From: Littorina saxatilis
Taxonomy: Eukaryota; Mollusca; Gastropoda; Littorinimorpha; Littorinidae
Direction of reading: 5' to 3'
Length of the DNA: 64,000 bases
NCBI RefSeq assembly: GCF_037325665.1
Contig: NC_090245.1
Location: forward strand, 102,284,355 to 102,348,354
In this document: positions 1-11,757 of the stretch, one piece after another
How positions within the stretch are numbered: position 1 is the first letter of the stretch
Layout: every line of letters starts with the position of its first letter
Notes under the pieces: generated by a model
The model's input: the letters and a program-made list of their open reading frames with translations, nothing else
What the model was told of the DNA's origin: nothing
Databases searched by the model: none
Program-made: the position numbers and the translations under genes

Positions 1-255
1 CCTACCCTATTTTTAGGGGCCGACCCTATAACTTTTTATTACATTTGTCAAAAACAAAAAACAAAAAAAAACGAGTGCAGAAAACACAATGAAAGCGAAA
101 TCGCCCGAGTCGCACACTTATTTCCCTGTCAAGTAGGTTTAATTTGTACACATTAGAAAAAAAAGTTTAAAAAAAAAAGAAAGTGATTGCCTATCTTCCT
201 AACCTATTTTTTTTGGCTATGTTACCGTAACCACACCTACCTTTTTTTGTGTGGC
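1..255. mobile_element. Partial Tourist-like MITE (TTA family)
   Basis: This stretch carries degraded versions of the ends seen in the clear copies further in: CCGACCCTAT blocks on the left and GGCTATGTTACCGTAA near 213-232 on the right, with A-rich filler between. The left terminus is cut by the window edge. Assignment rests on similarity to the copies at 2765, 7148, 38351 and 38914. Confidence 0.4.
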
Positions 256-1485
<1,230 letters not shown>

Positions 1486-1512
1486 CTTGTATGAAGTCTA
1501 CGAGCACAGCCA

Positions 1513-4500
1513 TCACTTGGGAAAGATCTTCATGAAGACGATCATTGCCAGGAAGGTGATGATGACACACAGCAGCATGATCCAAACCCACCACGAACAA
1601 GACTGTGTGAATCCCACCAGTCTCTCACTTTCTGACTGAAGCTTGCTGTAATTGGTGTCTGCTAGCTTGGTGCTTTCTCCCAGTTTCTGTAAACATGTTA
1701 CGTGCACGAATAAAATGAACTTCAGCACACTTTTATTCTCTCTCTGTCTTGTTGTGGCAGTAACACGTTATTTTTTGTTGTTGTTGTTATTTTCATACAT
1801 TGTACTTTTATCTATTTCTTTAATTATTTGAATAATTATTCATTTAAATGAACTTCAGCACTTTCACACTATTATTCTTTCTCTCTTGTTGTGGCAGTAA
1901 TGCCTTATAATTATTTTTTGTTGTCGTTGTTTTTATACATTGTACTTTTATCTATTTCTTTAATTATTTTAATAATCAATCATCTAATTATACAGTATAT
2001 CTATTTCTCTATTTATTTTCCTCATCATGTATTCATTCATTCACTTATTGACTCATGTATTTAAATGTACTTGTAGCCACAAATGATACACGTATAACGT
2101 ATTGTAAAATGCCCAGACCATATTCTTAAGTTACCGTATTTGACGGACTACAAGCCGCGGCTTTTTTTCCAAATTCGGGGGTGCGGCTTATAAAACGGTG
2201 TGTCTTGTAATCCGTCAAATACGGTAAGTTAAAAACGAGTCAAACAAGAAATTCCTTTGAGGAAGCAAAAACACCCCCGTTGGTCAAAGGGAAATAACCA
2301 TTCTCACTGCACCCATTCTCACTGCCACCAACTGAGAAGGTTATTTCCCTTTGAATATGTTTCTATATAAGTCCTTGTAGAATCTTAATCCACCAATAAC
2401 TCCCTAACCGTGTGTTTGACTGGTCCCAATTTTTGTAAGGACCGTCTCAGGAATGTATAGAACCTGTTCACCAAGTTTGGTGACGATCGGTCCGTTCATT
2501 CTTGAGATCTATATGCGAACACAAACACACAAACACACAAACACATCGAGTGAAACCTATACACACCCCTATACCGGGGGTGTAAATAGTATCAGTAATG
2601 ATAATACAGTGGAACCCCCCTTTTAAGACTCCCCAATTAAAGACTCCCTCCTTTTTAAGACCCTGTTTTCTCAGATTCTCTGTCCATAACCTGTGTAAAT
2701 GTACCCCCATTTTAAGACTCCCTTCTTATAAGACCTGATTTTCTCAGGTTTGTCAAGGTCTTTAGGCACACCAAAAAAAAATAGTCTGTTTACGGTATCC
2801 CGACCGACCCTATTTTTTCGCGCGACCCTAGACTTTTTTTGGGCATTTGGGGAAAAAAAAATTTTTTTTTTTTAAAAGTCTGTTTTTTTGGCAAAATAAC
2901 TTAAAAATATGTTTTTGGGAAAAAAAAAAATTCCCAACCTACCGACGCTATTTTTTTGGCCTATGTTACCGTAAACAGACTATTTTTTTTTTGTCCTTAG
3001 ATTTTTTGTTTGTTTGCTTTAACGCCCAGCCGACCACGAAGGGCCATATCAGGGCGGTTGTACCTTAGATACCTGAGACAGACAGATATAGGAAGAAAGA
3101 AAAAAATGGAGAGAGAGAGAGAGATAGAGACATAATAAGAGGGAGACAGTGAGAGAAAGAGAAAAGAAAAAACCCACTTGCTACGATAACTTACCTTGGT
3201 GTCCTCTCTGACAACTTGTCCAGCACTTGTGACGTTCTGCTTGAGCGCCCGAGCGTGGGCTAGCATCTCGTCTGCCAGACGTTCCTGTATGCGGTGATGG
3301 TGTTGCAGGAGACTGTCGATGTCAGACGCATCAGTGCTGCCTCCTTTCAGCCCTCGCTGTCGCAGGTCTGTATCTGTACACAATCCACAGCATATTACAG
3401 TGAAACCCCCTTTTTAAGACCGCCCAATTTAAGACTCCCTCCCTTTTAAGACCCTCTTGTGTCAGACTTTCTGTTCATTGCCTTTGTAAATTTACCCCAT
3501 TTTAAGAATGGACGGAAGAGACGCTTCCGACCGGCCTTTACTGCACCAAGTACAAGGCAGAGGTAGACGCTCTCATTCAGGCAGCACACACCATCGCGAC
3601 AAGAGCAGACCAGAACACAAATGTCGTCTTCCTAACAGACGCCCTCTCTGTGCTGCAAGCCTATAACAGTGACAGTCAACCCTCATGAAAGAAGGCCCTC
3701 AACAACATCAAGAGCCTACGGACAGTGCTTCAGTGGATCCCCTCACACTGCGGCATAGAGGGAAATGAGAAAGCCGATGACCTGGCAAAATCCGGTGCAG
3801 AAAAAGAACAAGAAGACAACGCCGTAAGCCTTGCCGAGCTAAATACCATGACTAAAGCCCTGTTCCGAACCCCGGCTTAAAAAGACAGCCTTCACCTGCT
3901 CACAAGACCAGAGCAGGTTACCATCTTCAGGCTGCGAACAGGGCACAACAGGCTGAACAAACACCTCCACTCAAAGCTGAAAGTTGTGCCGTCCCCGATG
4001 TGTCCCTGTGGAGAAGCAGAGCAGGACACCCACCACATCCTACAAGACTGCGGGAACTTCCAGTTGTTGAGAAAGAAGATGTGGCCGGAGCCGACTCTCA
4101 TTCAGGATAAGCTGTACGGCACGGCGGCGTCCCTGCAGATGACCACTACATTTCTCAATTGGACTGATCTCCACGTGTAGCAGCAACAAGAAGAAGACTC
4201 ACTACTTTTTAGGACCTGATTTGTTCTCAGATTGTTGGAGGTCTTAAAAGGGGGGTTCCACTGTACATGTATTGTTGTTTTTATTCTGTTTGGGTTGAAT
4301 GTGTTATTGTTAATGTCGGTGTTACTTGTTTAGTTTTCTGTTTGGTTTGGATGTATTATTGTTAATGTCGGTGTTACTTGGGGCGGGGATATAGCTCAGT
4401 TGGTAGCGCGCTGGATTTGTATTCAGTTGGCCGCTGTCAGCGTGAGTTCGATCCCAGGTTCGGCGGAAATTTATTTCACAGAGTCAACTTTGTGTGCAGA

Positions 4501-5875
4501 CTCTCTTCGGTGTCCGAACCTCCCCCCGTGTACACTACATTGGGTGTGCACGTTAAAGATCCCACGATTGACAAAAGGGTCTTTCCTGGCAAAATTGCTT
4601 AGGCACAGTTAATAATTGTCTACCTATACCCGTGTGACTTGGAATAATAGGCCGTGAAAGGTAAATATGCGCCGAAATGGCTGCAATCTACTGGCCGTAT
4701 AAAATTTCATCTCACACGGCATCACTGCAGAGCGCCTAGAACTGTACCCACGGAATATGCGCGATATAAGACTCATTGATTGATTTAATTTTCGTTTTTT
4801 GGTGTCCTGGGTCGGATTTGTGGTTGCTTTGTGTTTTGTTTCTTGCTGTCGTTGTTACTGTTTGGCAAAGTTTTTACTTTTGATAAAATAGTCTCCAGCC
4901 CCACAATCCAAAGTGAACTGACCTCAAAACACTTAGAATAGTATACAGGGATACACCATAAGCTTGAGCTTGTTGTTGATCCTTAACATGTATTATGTTG
5001 AATTGCCTATGAATTGTTGAATAAACACTGTTTAAACCAATAGTATACAAAACACCAGCCCAAGCAAATGTAACTAATGAGGAAAGATTCATGAAAAAGA
5101 AACAAAAGTCGAATTAACAGCAAATTTGGGAGAAAGATGAGACAGAGGGTGGGAAGGGAGAGAAAGATAAGATAAGGTGTTGGGTTTTTCTTATTAACAA
5201 GGGTAATGATGAAAGCAATTACTGCTCTTTTACAATCAACCCTCAGAAAACTCTGAAGGTACAGCAACAGTTACTAACTCATTACATAACAATCACTTGC
5301 AATAACAAAATACCATAATGTATGGATAATCCTGGGTAATACAGCATTACATGATCATACATTATCATGTGAGCCATTCCAAAGTGGCCCCTATTTATGT
5401 ACAATGAAAACGTTGAAAAGACAAATACAAAGAAATATAGTAATCAGCAAAAGAATTTAAAATGATACAGCAAAAACAATTTGTCAAAAATTCCCAAGTT
5501 TGTTTTTAAAAATAGAGAGAGAGAGAGAACGAACGAACGAACGAACCAACCAACTTTATTTTTCGAGGGTAATGGAGTAGATACAGCAAAGATCTTTTTT
5601 CATCCAGCCCTCGCCCAAGAGGGAATTAACTAAGCAGTGCATAATATTAAAGCAGAAGAAGAAGCAAAGCAAAAACATAAAAACATGGTTATTAAATCAG
5701 ACAAAGAGAAAAAAAAAATGTTCATAGCATACATGCCAACATGGTCATTGGTAATGGTATACATTAAAACACACACTTTGACACACAAGGTCACATACAC
5801 ACAGACATACATGCACATACAGACACACACGCACACACAGACACACGCACACACACATACACTCACTCTCACACA

Positions 5876-5955
<80 letters not shown>

Positions 5956-6165
5956 CACATTGTACACATAATCATAATGTATGTGCAAAATCCATGAAGA
6001 GAACAACGTAAACAGAGAGAGAGAGAAAAAAAACAAAAAAAAAAACTTAACTGAAATGAAATGATTATACTAGTAGATTTTCATGTACTTATCAAACAGC
6101 AGTACCTGATCGAGGCATTAAGTGCCACACGACGATGAAAGCATATACAAAAAAGTATGTCTTCT

Positions 6166-6250
<85 letters not shown>

Positions 6251-9200
6251 CTCAAGGGAAGCAATCCCTTCTTAAACTTGCACCAAGCATACCACCATAC
6301 AGCAGTTTCTTCCCTTTGGACATCCGGCTTGATCGACTTCTGATGGATTCAAGCAAAACCAACATATAGCGAGTGCTCTATACAAATTTTCTCACAAGGC
6401 AAGCTCCTGCATGTAGCAGAATATGCATTACAAAAATAAAGTCAAAAAGTCTTTTGTTCTTACTGTACGTTCCATCCCCCTGAGATTCACAGTATCAATT
6501 TACCTTGAGCGTTTTTCGTGCCAAGCAACTCTTGTCGCATATCCTCCTGGCCCTGCACTTTGGCTCGTGCCTGCAGCTGACGTGAAGGTGCATTGTTTGG
6601 GCCGGAGGTCACAGGCTGCAGTCGTTCAGTCGCCAGCGCTTTTTCTGCTCCAGGGGGCTGTTAAAGCAATATTGAGTAATTATTTCATCATAGTACTTCT
6701 GAGAGAAAATGCAAGTACATGTACATGTATGATAGTGCCGATGCATATAGATCTACAAGAATTGAAATAAACTACCACATCCTTCAGAGATGCCCCATCT
6801 TAGAAAACCAAAGGAAAACTGTGTGGCCAACTGCAGTCCCCCTCCGCTGCCAGATGTACGGAGGAAAGGAGGACCTAGAGAAGACAGTATCATTTGTCTC
6901 GCTGTCCTGTCTAACAGTATAGACATGTGATCAACAAGAAGAACAAAAACAAGAAATAAACAAAATCTTACAGATAGAAAACTATGGTATGTTTAAAACT
7001 CTTCAAATTCTGACAACTGTACTTGAAAAACTAAAAGTCTCACCGATGTGTGCCATTACCAAATAACAACAAATTAATAAATAGATAGAAGAAGAAAAAG
7101 AATTAAAGTGTTTGTATTTTTTTTGTTTAAAGATGAAATTGAGCTTAGGCCAAAAAGAAAAATATGTCTGTTTCCGGTAACCCAACCGACCCTATTTTTA
7201 AGCGCCGACCCTAAAGGGTTTTTTCGCTTTTCGCACACACACACAAAAACGGGAGGTAATCGGTCGATGAGACTTCACAATCGAAGAGACTTACCGCCCG
7301 TTTCCGTCGTCACGCGAAAAAAACATGGCGGCCAATGACGCCGGGAATCCCTCTGAAAAGGTAAAAAAAAAACCTAAAAAAAAAAAAACCCACCAACCAA
7401 CCCTATTTTTTTCGGCGATGTTACCGGAAACAGACATATTTTTCTTTTTGGCCTTATGCTATGGAGGAACGTACTTGTACCAGACAGCGACCAATACAAC
7501 AGAACGGAAATTGAGTACAATGGAACCCCTCTCTTAAGACCTCCAAACATCTGAGAAAACAAGGTCTTCAAAAGGAGGGAGTCTTAAAATAGGGGTCATT
7601 TTACAGAGGTTATGAACAGAAAGTCTGAGAAAACAAGGTCTTCAAAAGGAGGGAGTCATGGGGGGGGGGGGGGGGGGTGTCTTAACAGGGGGGTTCCACT
7701 GTATTAAAACACACAGATGAGCACTTACCAAATTCCCAAAAATACACTCAGTGACTTACCATTTTCTCCAATTCAATTAATCCCTTCAGAAGCTCAACCT
7801 TCTTGTGATATTCCGTCAGTGCTTCCTGTGGTGGACGACTGAAAAAATGTAAAGGTAATAATCATACACTCAAACTTTTGACAGTTTTGTCTTTACTCTG
7901 TAGAATACACTTAGCCTTTCCCATCATTAAGAGTAAATAAAAAAATTATTTTGATTGTTTCTCTATCATTTGTATGTATGTCCATTACAAAGTTAAACTA
8001 AAAAAATTATTTTGATTGTTTCTCTATCATTTGTATGTATGTCCATTACAAAGAATTGTGAATACTAAGCTTTGTCTAAAATCAAACATTTCATGAATGA
8101 AACAATTTGAGAGATGAAATGACGGATAGACTGACAGCCACGGACAAACACAGATTAAAGACAGACCAGGAACAAGAAAAAGAATCAACAAAGAAACAAA
8201 CAGCCATACAGCTCTGTAGTTGAGGAACAAAAATTCATATAATCTAGTATGCACATATTTATAAAAAGATTAAGGGGATATATATTTATGTGCATATCTG
8301 TCAGTCATTGCTGGACTGCGTTAACAGCCGGTGGCTTGCCTAGAAAAGTCATACAGTGGTACCTGCCATGTGTGGCCCCTCCGATGAGAGGACACTTCCC
8401 TTAAAAGGACACCTTCTGACGTCCCTTGTCTTTTACTTCTACCAAAATATACCTGTCATGACAGGCCACCTGCAATGTAGGGACACTTTTGTCTGGTCCT
8501 AAGGGTGTCCTTTCATGGCAGGTACCACTGTACATTAAAAAACTAGTGAACTATATTGCTGAAGAAACTAACCTGTGTGCCTTTTTCATGTCAGCCAGTT
8601 GATCTTGTAGAGCTCCAATATACTGCAAGTAAATACATTTTTAAACACTGAGTCAGTATTTCACATCATGTAAGATTCTAAGAACAGCACCTTCTTATGT
8701 ACAGTGGAGTCCGGGTACAACGAATCTCAAGGGAGATTCATTTTAGTTTGTTATATCAGCAATTCGCTGTAGAGTTTTCAACCCTAAATGGCCTTAACAC
8801 AAGTTTTCCCAATCACCTTCAAATGATCGTCCCATCGATCTTTCCTTGGAGAGTACAATCTCTGCATGTTTTCAACCGCTTCATAATATAATCCATAGAG
8901 AGAGGCTTAGTTCAAATGTTCACTTTACTGTCACAATTTTATAAGTAAAATTTAAAAAGTCGTGTAAAAGCATGTACATGTACATTCTGATCAATCTCCG
9001 TGTTCGTCAAAAAAGACACTGCACACACTAACACTGCCGCGACACACGTACTAAGCTGTTTTGAAAAAGTCCAGAATGTTTGTCTGACGCTGCTCAGAAC
9101 TGGCACACTTCTCCACTGTACACTCCAATTTGGAGATCATATCCACGTCACAGACATCGCTGCACTTTGCCTGCAAGTAGCGACGTAGGGTATTGGCAGC

Positions 9201-10262
9201 AACACGTGCTTCTGTTGTTTTGGGAGTGGTTCTGGGTCAACACAGCGGCGGTGGCTGTTCCGTGCACCTCCCGCTGTTTGTTCAGAGTTCGCTCATCACG
9301 CAATGTGCACTTGTGTTTGTGTATTTTTGTGTATTTTTGTCTTTGGAGACAATTATTGACATCAGTTCGTTGTAGCCTTGTGACTTTTAGAGACAAAACG
9401 GCTCTGGGGCGATGAAAACGTGTTTGTTAAAAGAGGGGTTCGTTATGCAAATGAGTTCAAAAGGTTCGATGTAGCCGGAAAGTAACAAGTAAAAAATAGA
9501 AGGCTGTCTGCCGGGAAATCAATGGCAGCTTGTTAAAAGAGGGATTTCTTTAAACCCAGGTTCGTTATAGCTGGATTCCACTGTATGCCTGAAAATACAT
9601 TGACCAAACCAAATAAAACGTTTAAAAATATCAAGTTATATCTGGTACGTATTTAAAGAAACACAATATCTGTGTTGATGAGGTATTAAACTAGAATTCC
9701 AAATAAAATCATGGTCACCCTGATCATATCCTCAGAACTGATAGTAGGAATACTTTTTATTGAAGGTTTTAGTTTTACACCTTCCAGGCTAAATTGGTAA
9801 TGGTATTTTCCTTATCATATCATGTAGGTATGGCCTGAAAGGTACATATAATATATATATGCTTTTTGCCAGCTGAATGATTCCATCTGTAGTTGTTGTT
9901 TTTGTTTTTATCTGTTGCTACTGCTAGTTTTCAGCGTTTTTCTGACATTCTTTCTTTTAAAATTAAAGGTTTGAACCATCCTAAATCAGCCATTATTTCC
10001 AGTGTTTATCAAGGGAGTTATTGAAAGTATTGAGTGTTCCTGATGCGAGAATGTTAGACGGTAAAATGTATCATTCCTTCACACACATGGTAGTGAGCTA
10101 TAAGGTTGTGTACAGTGAGCCAAACGCACAATCATCACTGGGCCAGGGCTGGATGCATAACACTCAGTACATTTGAATGCAAATTCCACAACCCTTAGTG
10201 GTAAAGACCTCTCTTTCTGAATCTGTCTTAGGTGCACACCCAAATACCCCCATACAAACCAA

Positions 10263-10351
<89 letters not shown>

Positions 10352-10587
10352 CTTGTCTTCTTCTTCCAGATTTAGCAGACGAATGTTTATGTGTCGATGA
10401 CGTGGAATAGGCTTGATGGCATCAGTTGCCATACTGTGTCAAAACAAAGCGTTACGTGGAACAACACACACACAAAAATACATGCCTTTTCTAATCTCCA
10501 ATTCTTCTGTTCTTTCTCCGCCGCCATAGCCTCGCAGCGGTGAAGAAGTCTGTTGAAATTAATCTCCAGTCTTGTTGAGCCTGCCAT
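1513..10587 (-). CDS. USE1: Vesicle transport protein USE1 (ER SNARE), six exons
   Basis: USE1 is a tail-anchored ER SNARE that works with syntaxin-18, SEC20/BNIP1 and SEC22 in Golgi-to-ER retrograde traffic. Exons on the minus strand, in transcript order: 10587-10486, 8622-8573, 7838-7760, 6657-6504, 3373-3195, 1686-1513. They join in frame to 245 aa; human USE1 is about 259. Residues 1-34 contain [20 protein letters not shown], close to human [20 protein letters not shown] as I recall it. Exons 2-3 give YIGALQDQLADMK and EYHKKVELLKGLIELEKM. Exon 4 has RQELLGT. Exon 5 begins the SNARE motif (LADEMLAHARALKQN) and exon 6 completes it (LADTNYSKLQSESERL). One membrane helix follows, ending MKIFPK. 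The start is the only ATG fitting the family N-terminus (context AAGATGG). Exons 2-6 have GT donors and AG acceptors; intron 1 has a GC donor. Exon 5 has a second in-frame AG six bases inside its acceptor. Introns are packed with MITEs, SINE and LINE pieces. Identity is confident. Confidence 0.95.
2131..2227. mobile_element. 97-bp foldback MITE (TTACCGTATTTGACGG ends)
   Basis: Near-perfect inverted repeat: TTACCGTATTTGACGG at the left and its complement CCGTCAAATACGGTAA at the right. The interior is CG-containing (GCCGCGGC, GTGCGGCTTATAA). It lies in USE1 intron 5. No coding capacity. Confidence 0.75.
2285..2353. repeat. Hairpin of the AAAGGGAAATAACC motif
   Basis: CAAAGGGAAATAACC with TTCTCA nearby on the left pairs with TGAGAAGGTTATTTCCCTTTG on the right, giving a roughly 21-bp stem around a 25-base loop. 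Intronic in USE1; probably a small mobile relic. Confidence 0.6.
2440..2545 (+). mobile_element. RTE-like retroelement 3' end with (ACAAAC)n tail
   Basis: The motif TTTGGTGACGATCGGTCC followed by TTGAGATCTATATGCG and a CACAAACA-type tandem tail resembles the 3' ends of RTE LINEs and the SINEs that borrow them. The same motif type precedes (AC)n tracts elsewhere in the window. Confidence 0.45.
2607..2761. mobile_element. TA-flanked MITE type I, right end missing
   Basis: Starts TA|CAGTGGAACCCCCC and continues with the family pattern (TTTTAAGACTCC, TTTTCTCAGATTCTC). The right terminal repeat is absent; the sequence stops where the TTA-flanked element at 2765 begins. TA target and CAGT ends suggest a Tc1/mariner-pogo (Tigger) transposase source. 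Confidence 0.75.
2765..2996. mobile_element. Tourist-like MITE copy a (PIF/Harbinger type)
   Basis: Bounded by TTA on both sides, with ends GGCACACCAAAA and its imperfect complement ending GTCC. Subterminal TCTGTTTACGGTA is inverted at the right as TACCGTAAACAGA. The interior is A/T homopolymer. TTA duplication and GG-starting ends are typical of PIF/Harbinger MITEs. Confidence 0.75.
3398..4263. mobile_element. MITE type I split by a LINE fragment
   Basis: Left end TA|CAGTGAAACCCCC, right end GGGGGGTTCCACTG|TA. Compared with the uninterrupted copies at 11758 and 7518, the element is opened after TTTAAGA at about 3507 and resumes near 4195, with the RNase H LINE fragment in between. Confidence 0.85.
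3508..4198 (+). mobile_element. LINE fragment, RNase H to C-terminus (jockey/I-like), degraded
   Basis: Translates as an RNase H domain (KYKAEVDALIQAA; VVFLTDALSVL; TVLQWIPSHCGIEGNEKAD, the conserved HCGI..NE.AD end) followed by a Cys-rich C-terminus (CPCGEAEQDTHHILQDC) and stop near 4180. In-frame stops at about 3687 and 3880 show it is dead. The 5' part of the element is missing. The tail is AACAAGAAGAAG, with AAGA as a possible short target duplication. Confidence 0.85.
4382..4786 (+). mobile_element. tRNA-headed SINE S1 (head A + body 1)
   Basis: The head has a polymerase III A box (TAGCTCAGTTGG) and a B box-like GAGTTCGATCCC. The body contains GTGCACGTTAAAGATCCC and CCCGTGTGACTTGGAATAAT, and the tail is ATTGATTGATT after GATATAAGACTC. 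Head A recurs at 35258 and body 1 recurs inverted at 12233. It is in USE1 intron 4. It is not a tRNA gene: the anticodon arm is not a clean cloverleaf. Confidence 0.85.
4787..5514. other. USE1 intron 4, unassigned part
   Basis: AT-rich intronic sequence. I see no exon, RNA gene or clear transposon termini here. Confidence 0.4.
5515..5760 (-). mobile_element. 5'-truncated LINE 3' end with (GTTC)n tail
   Basis: On the minus strand this ends AAAAATAAAGTTGGTTGGTT followed by a GTTC tetramer tail (5528-5551 on the plus strand as GAAC repeats). The AATAAA plus short tandem tail matches the ends of the CR1/L2-like LINEs at 46998 and 60562. Only untranslated 3' sequence remains. Confidence 0.55.
5875..5951. 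repeat. (GCAC)n/(AC)n microsatellite
   Basis: Four GCAC units, then about 65 bp of pure AC, in USE1 intron 4. Shorter interrupted AC runs extend left to about 5768. Confidence 0.9.
6169..6246. repeat. (AG)n microsatellite
   Basis: About 78 bp of uninterrupted AG in USE1 intron 4, some 260 bp downstream in plus coordinates is exon 4. Confidence 0.9.
6771..6960 (+). mobile_element. Second C-terminal fragment of the RNase H LINE
   Basis: Reads HILQRCPILENQRKTVWP, then MYGGKEDLEKT and a stop at about 6922, parallel to HHILQDC, KKMWP and KLYG of the fragment at 3508. It ends with an AACAAGAAGAACAAAAAC tail. A shorter 5'-truncated copy of the same LINE family, in USE1 intron 3. Confidence 0.65.
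7148..7453. mobile_element. Tourist-like MITE copy b with unusual interior
   Basis: TTA flanks, ends GGCCAAAAAG and CTTTTTGGCC, subterminal TCTGTTTCCGGTAAC inverted at the right. Unlike the A/T-filled copies its interior (7230-7360) is GC-richer and includes ATGGCGGCCAATGACGCC followed by GAAAAG|GTAAAA, which looks like a short start exon with a splice donor. Confidence 0.8.
7518..7701. mobile_element. MITE type I (CAGTGGAACC), complete
   Basis: TA|CAATGGAACCCC at the left and GGGGGGTTCCACTG|TA at the right. An internal repeat of GGTCTTCAAAAGGAGGGAGT occurs twice, and a G17-type homopolymer sits near 7660. In USE1 intron 3. Confidence 0.85.
8354..8530. mobile_element. MITE type II (CAGTGGTACCTGCCATG)
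   Basis: TA flanks and inverted ends CAGTGGTACCTGCCATG / CATGGCAGGTACCACTG, 177 bp, no coding capacity. The ends resemble type I and suggest the same Tigger/pogo-like transposase group. In USE1 intron 2. Confidence 0.85.
8702..9583. mobile_element. MITE type III, 882 bp (CAGTGGARTCC ends)
   Basis: TA|CAGTGGAGTCCGGGTACAAC at the left and the complement of CAGTGGAATCCAGCTATAAC at the right. Subterminal TTCGTT blocks are inverted too. It is longer than its relatives but has no long reading frame, so it is non-autonomous. In USE1 intron 1. Confidence 0.75.
10262..10348. repeat. (AC)n microsatellite in USE1 intron 1
   Basis: About 84 bp of AC, reading (GT)n on the USE1 transcript roughly 140 bases after the GC donor. 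Confidence 0.9.
10484..10485 (-). other. USE1: GC splice donor of USE1 intron 1
   Basis: Exon 1 must end after the WRLEK codons to join exon 2 (YIGALQDQ) in phase 0. The next bases are GCATGT, so this is a GC-AG intron with AAAAG before it. The nearest GT, four bases on, would break the frame. GC-AG introns are a known minor class of U2 introns. Confidence 0.75.
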
Positions 10588-10720
10588 CTTGCTTTATTGT
10601 ATCCGGCACGAACGAAATGTGAATTTTAACACGAAAGAGTACTTCGGGTCTGACTAATTACTACGCGACCGCACGCGACCACACGCGACCTTGCACTACC
10701 TTGCGCGACCTCAAACTAAA
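10588..10720 (-). promoter_or_regulatory. Putative USE1 promoter with ACGCGACC repeats
   Basis: Immediately upstream of the USE1 start. Between about 10664 and 10712 the block GCGACC occurs four times (CTACGCGACC, CACGCGACC, CACGCGACC, TTGCGCGACC), making a small CpG-rich patch in an AT-rich region. No TATA box is obvious. The promoter call is positional. Confidence 0.35.
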
Positions 10721-10746
10721 GCATGTACATGTAATATTGTTATATA

Positions 10747-10980
10747 CAGGGCCGGACTACCGGGGGGGTTATGGGGGTTGCGCAACCCCCACCCCCCCAG
10801 CCTAAACATGTACCTCACTTATTTAAAACATTTTTTATTATTGTTTATTTTATGCCGTTTCATGCAAGGAGCGACCATTTTGCTATCTCAGAATATGACC
10901 TACCCATCAGCTTCAGGGGGCTTCGCCCCCTGACCCCCACTGGCAACCCCCCCCCCTCCTCTTAGCCTAGTCCGGCCCTG
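10747..10980. mobile_element. hAT-like MITE with CAGGGCCGGACTA ends
   Basis: CAGGGCCGGACTA at the left and TAGTCCGGCCCTG at the right are exact inverted repeats. Flanks are GTTATATA and ATATATAT, compatible with a blurred 8-bp duplication. The interior has GGGGGTT / AACCCCC pairs. A second, G-tract-rich copy lies at 22340. Confidence 0.75.
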
Positions 10981-11342
10981 ATATATATAGTATCTTCACA
11001 ACAATGTCTGACTTTATACCAAGTTTTAAGTCAAAGAAATTAAAAATAACGGAGTTATAATGTATTTTGCGACGAGCTATCGAGCGAAAGTGAAAGCATC
11101 GTGGTTCAGCGTCCGACCATGTTCGCATTGATTTAAGAACGCAGGCTAACCTCAAACACAGAAGTGTTTTAACATTTACAAGTGTGACTTTAAACCATAA
11201 ATTATGATAGTGTGGAAAATGTACTGAAGAATGAAGATTTGTTTCAGAGCAAGACGTGTCTCACGAGACCACCATGGGTACCTGACCCTCGGGTACCTCG
11301 CATGGTCCCTCGCGCTGATGGACTTGATAGTATTAAGTTCTA

Positions 11343-11739
11343 CAGGGTTACCCCCCCAAAATGCCACCCACAAATGCTAATTACTTCTACATTTGTTGAC
11401 CGAATTACTTCATATTTGGTGCACATAATCTTCAGCTTATGCATGACCTATCCACCTAATGGCAATTTTGTAGGTCAAATGGTGTGACTTTGTGCTCTTT
11501 TGAAGAAAATAAATCCGAATTCGAGGATCGACTCCACAGTACAAGGTTTGAAATTGACAATGTCAAAGCTCACTTTGTTGAGTCGATCTGCGAATTCGGA
11601 ACCTTTTTTTTTACAGTGCACAAAAGTCAAACCAATTGACTTATAAACCTGCCACTTTGTGGACTGGTCGGTATTTCGGTCAACAGATGTAGAAGTTATT
11701 AGCTTTTTTTGTGGGTGGCATTTTTGGCGGGTCACCCTG
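11343..11739. mobile_element. MITE type V (CAGGGTKACCC), 397 bp
   Basis: TA flanks; left CAGGGTTACCCCCCCAAAAT, right complement CAGGGTGACCCGCCAAAAAT, followed inward by GCCACCCACAAA on both sides. The arms extend well over 100 bp with matched GTTGACCGAAATA-type blocks. Confidence 0.8.
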
Positions 11740-11757
11740 TACTGTCAAATTCGTGTA

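Noticed and set aside
4382-4460. Possible tRNA gene
   Set aside because: Polymerase III boxes are present but the cloverleaf is poor and a SINE body follows; it is a SINE head. Same for 12600-12678, 15628-15705, 35258-35340 and 52490-52560.
11212-11340. Possible exon (KTCLTRPPWVPDPRVPRMVP)
   Set aside because: There is an acceptor-like TTTGTTTCAG but no convincing donor before the MITE at 11343, and no family match. Kept only as a weak lead for the gene ending at 13192.
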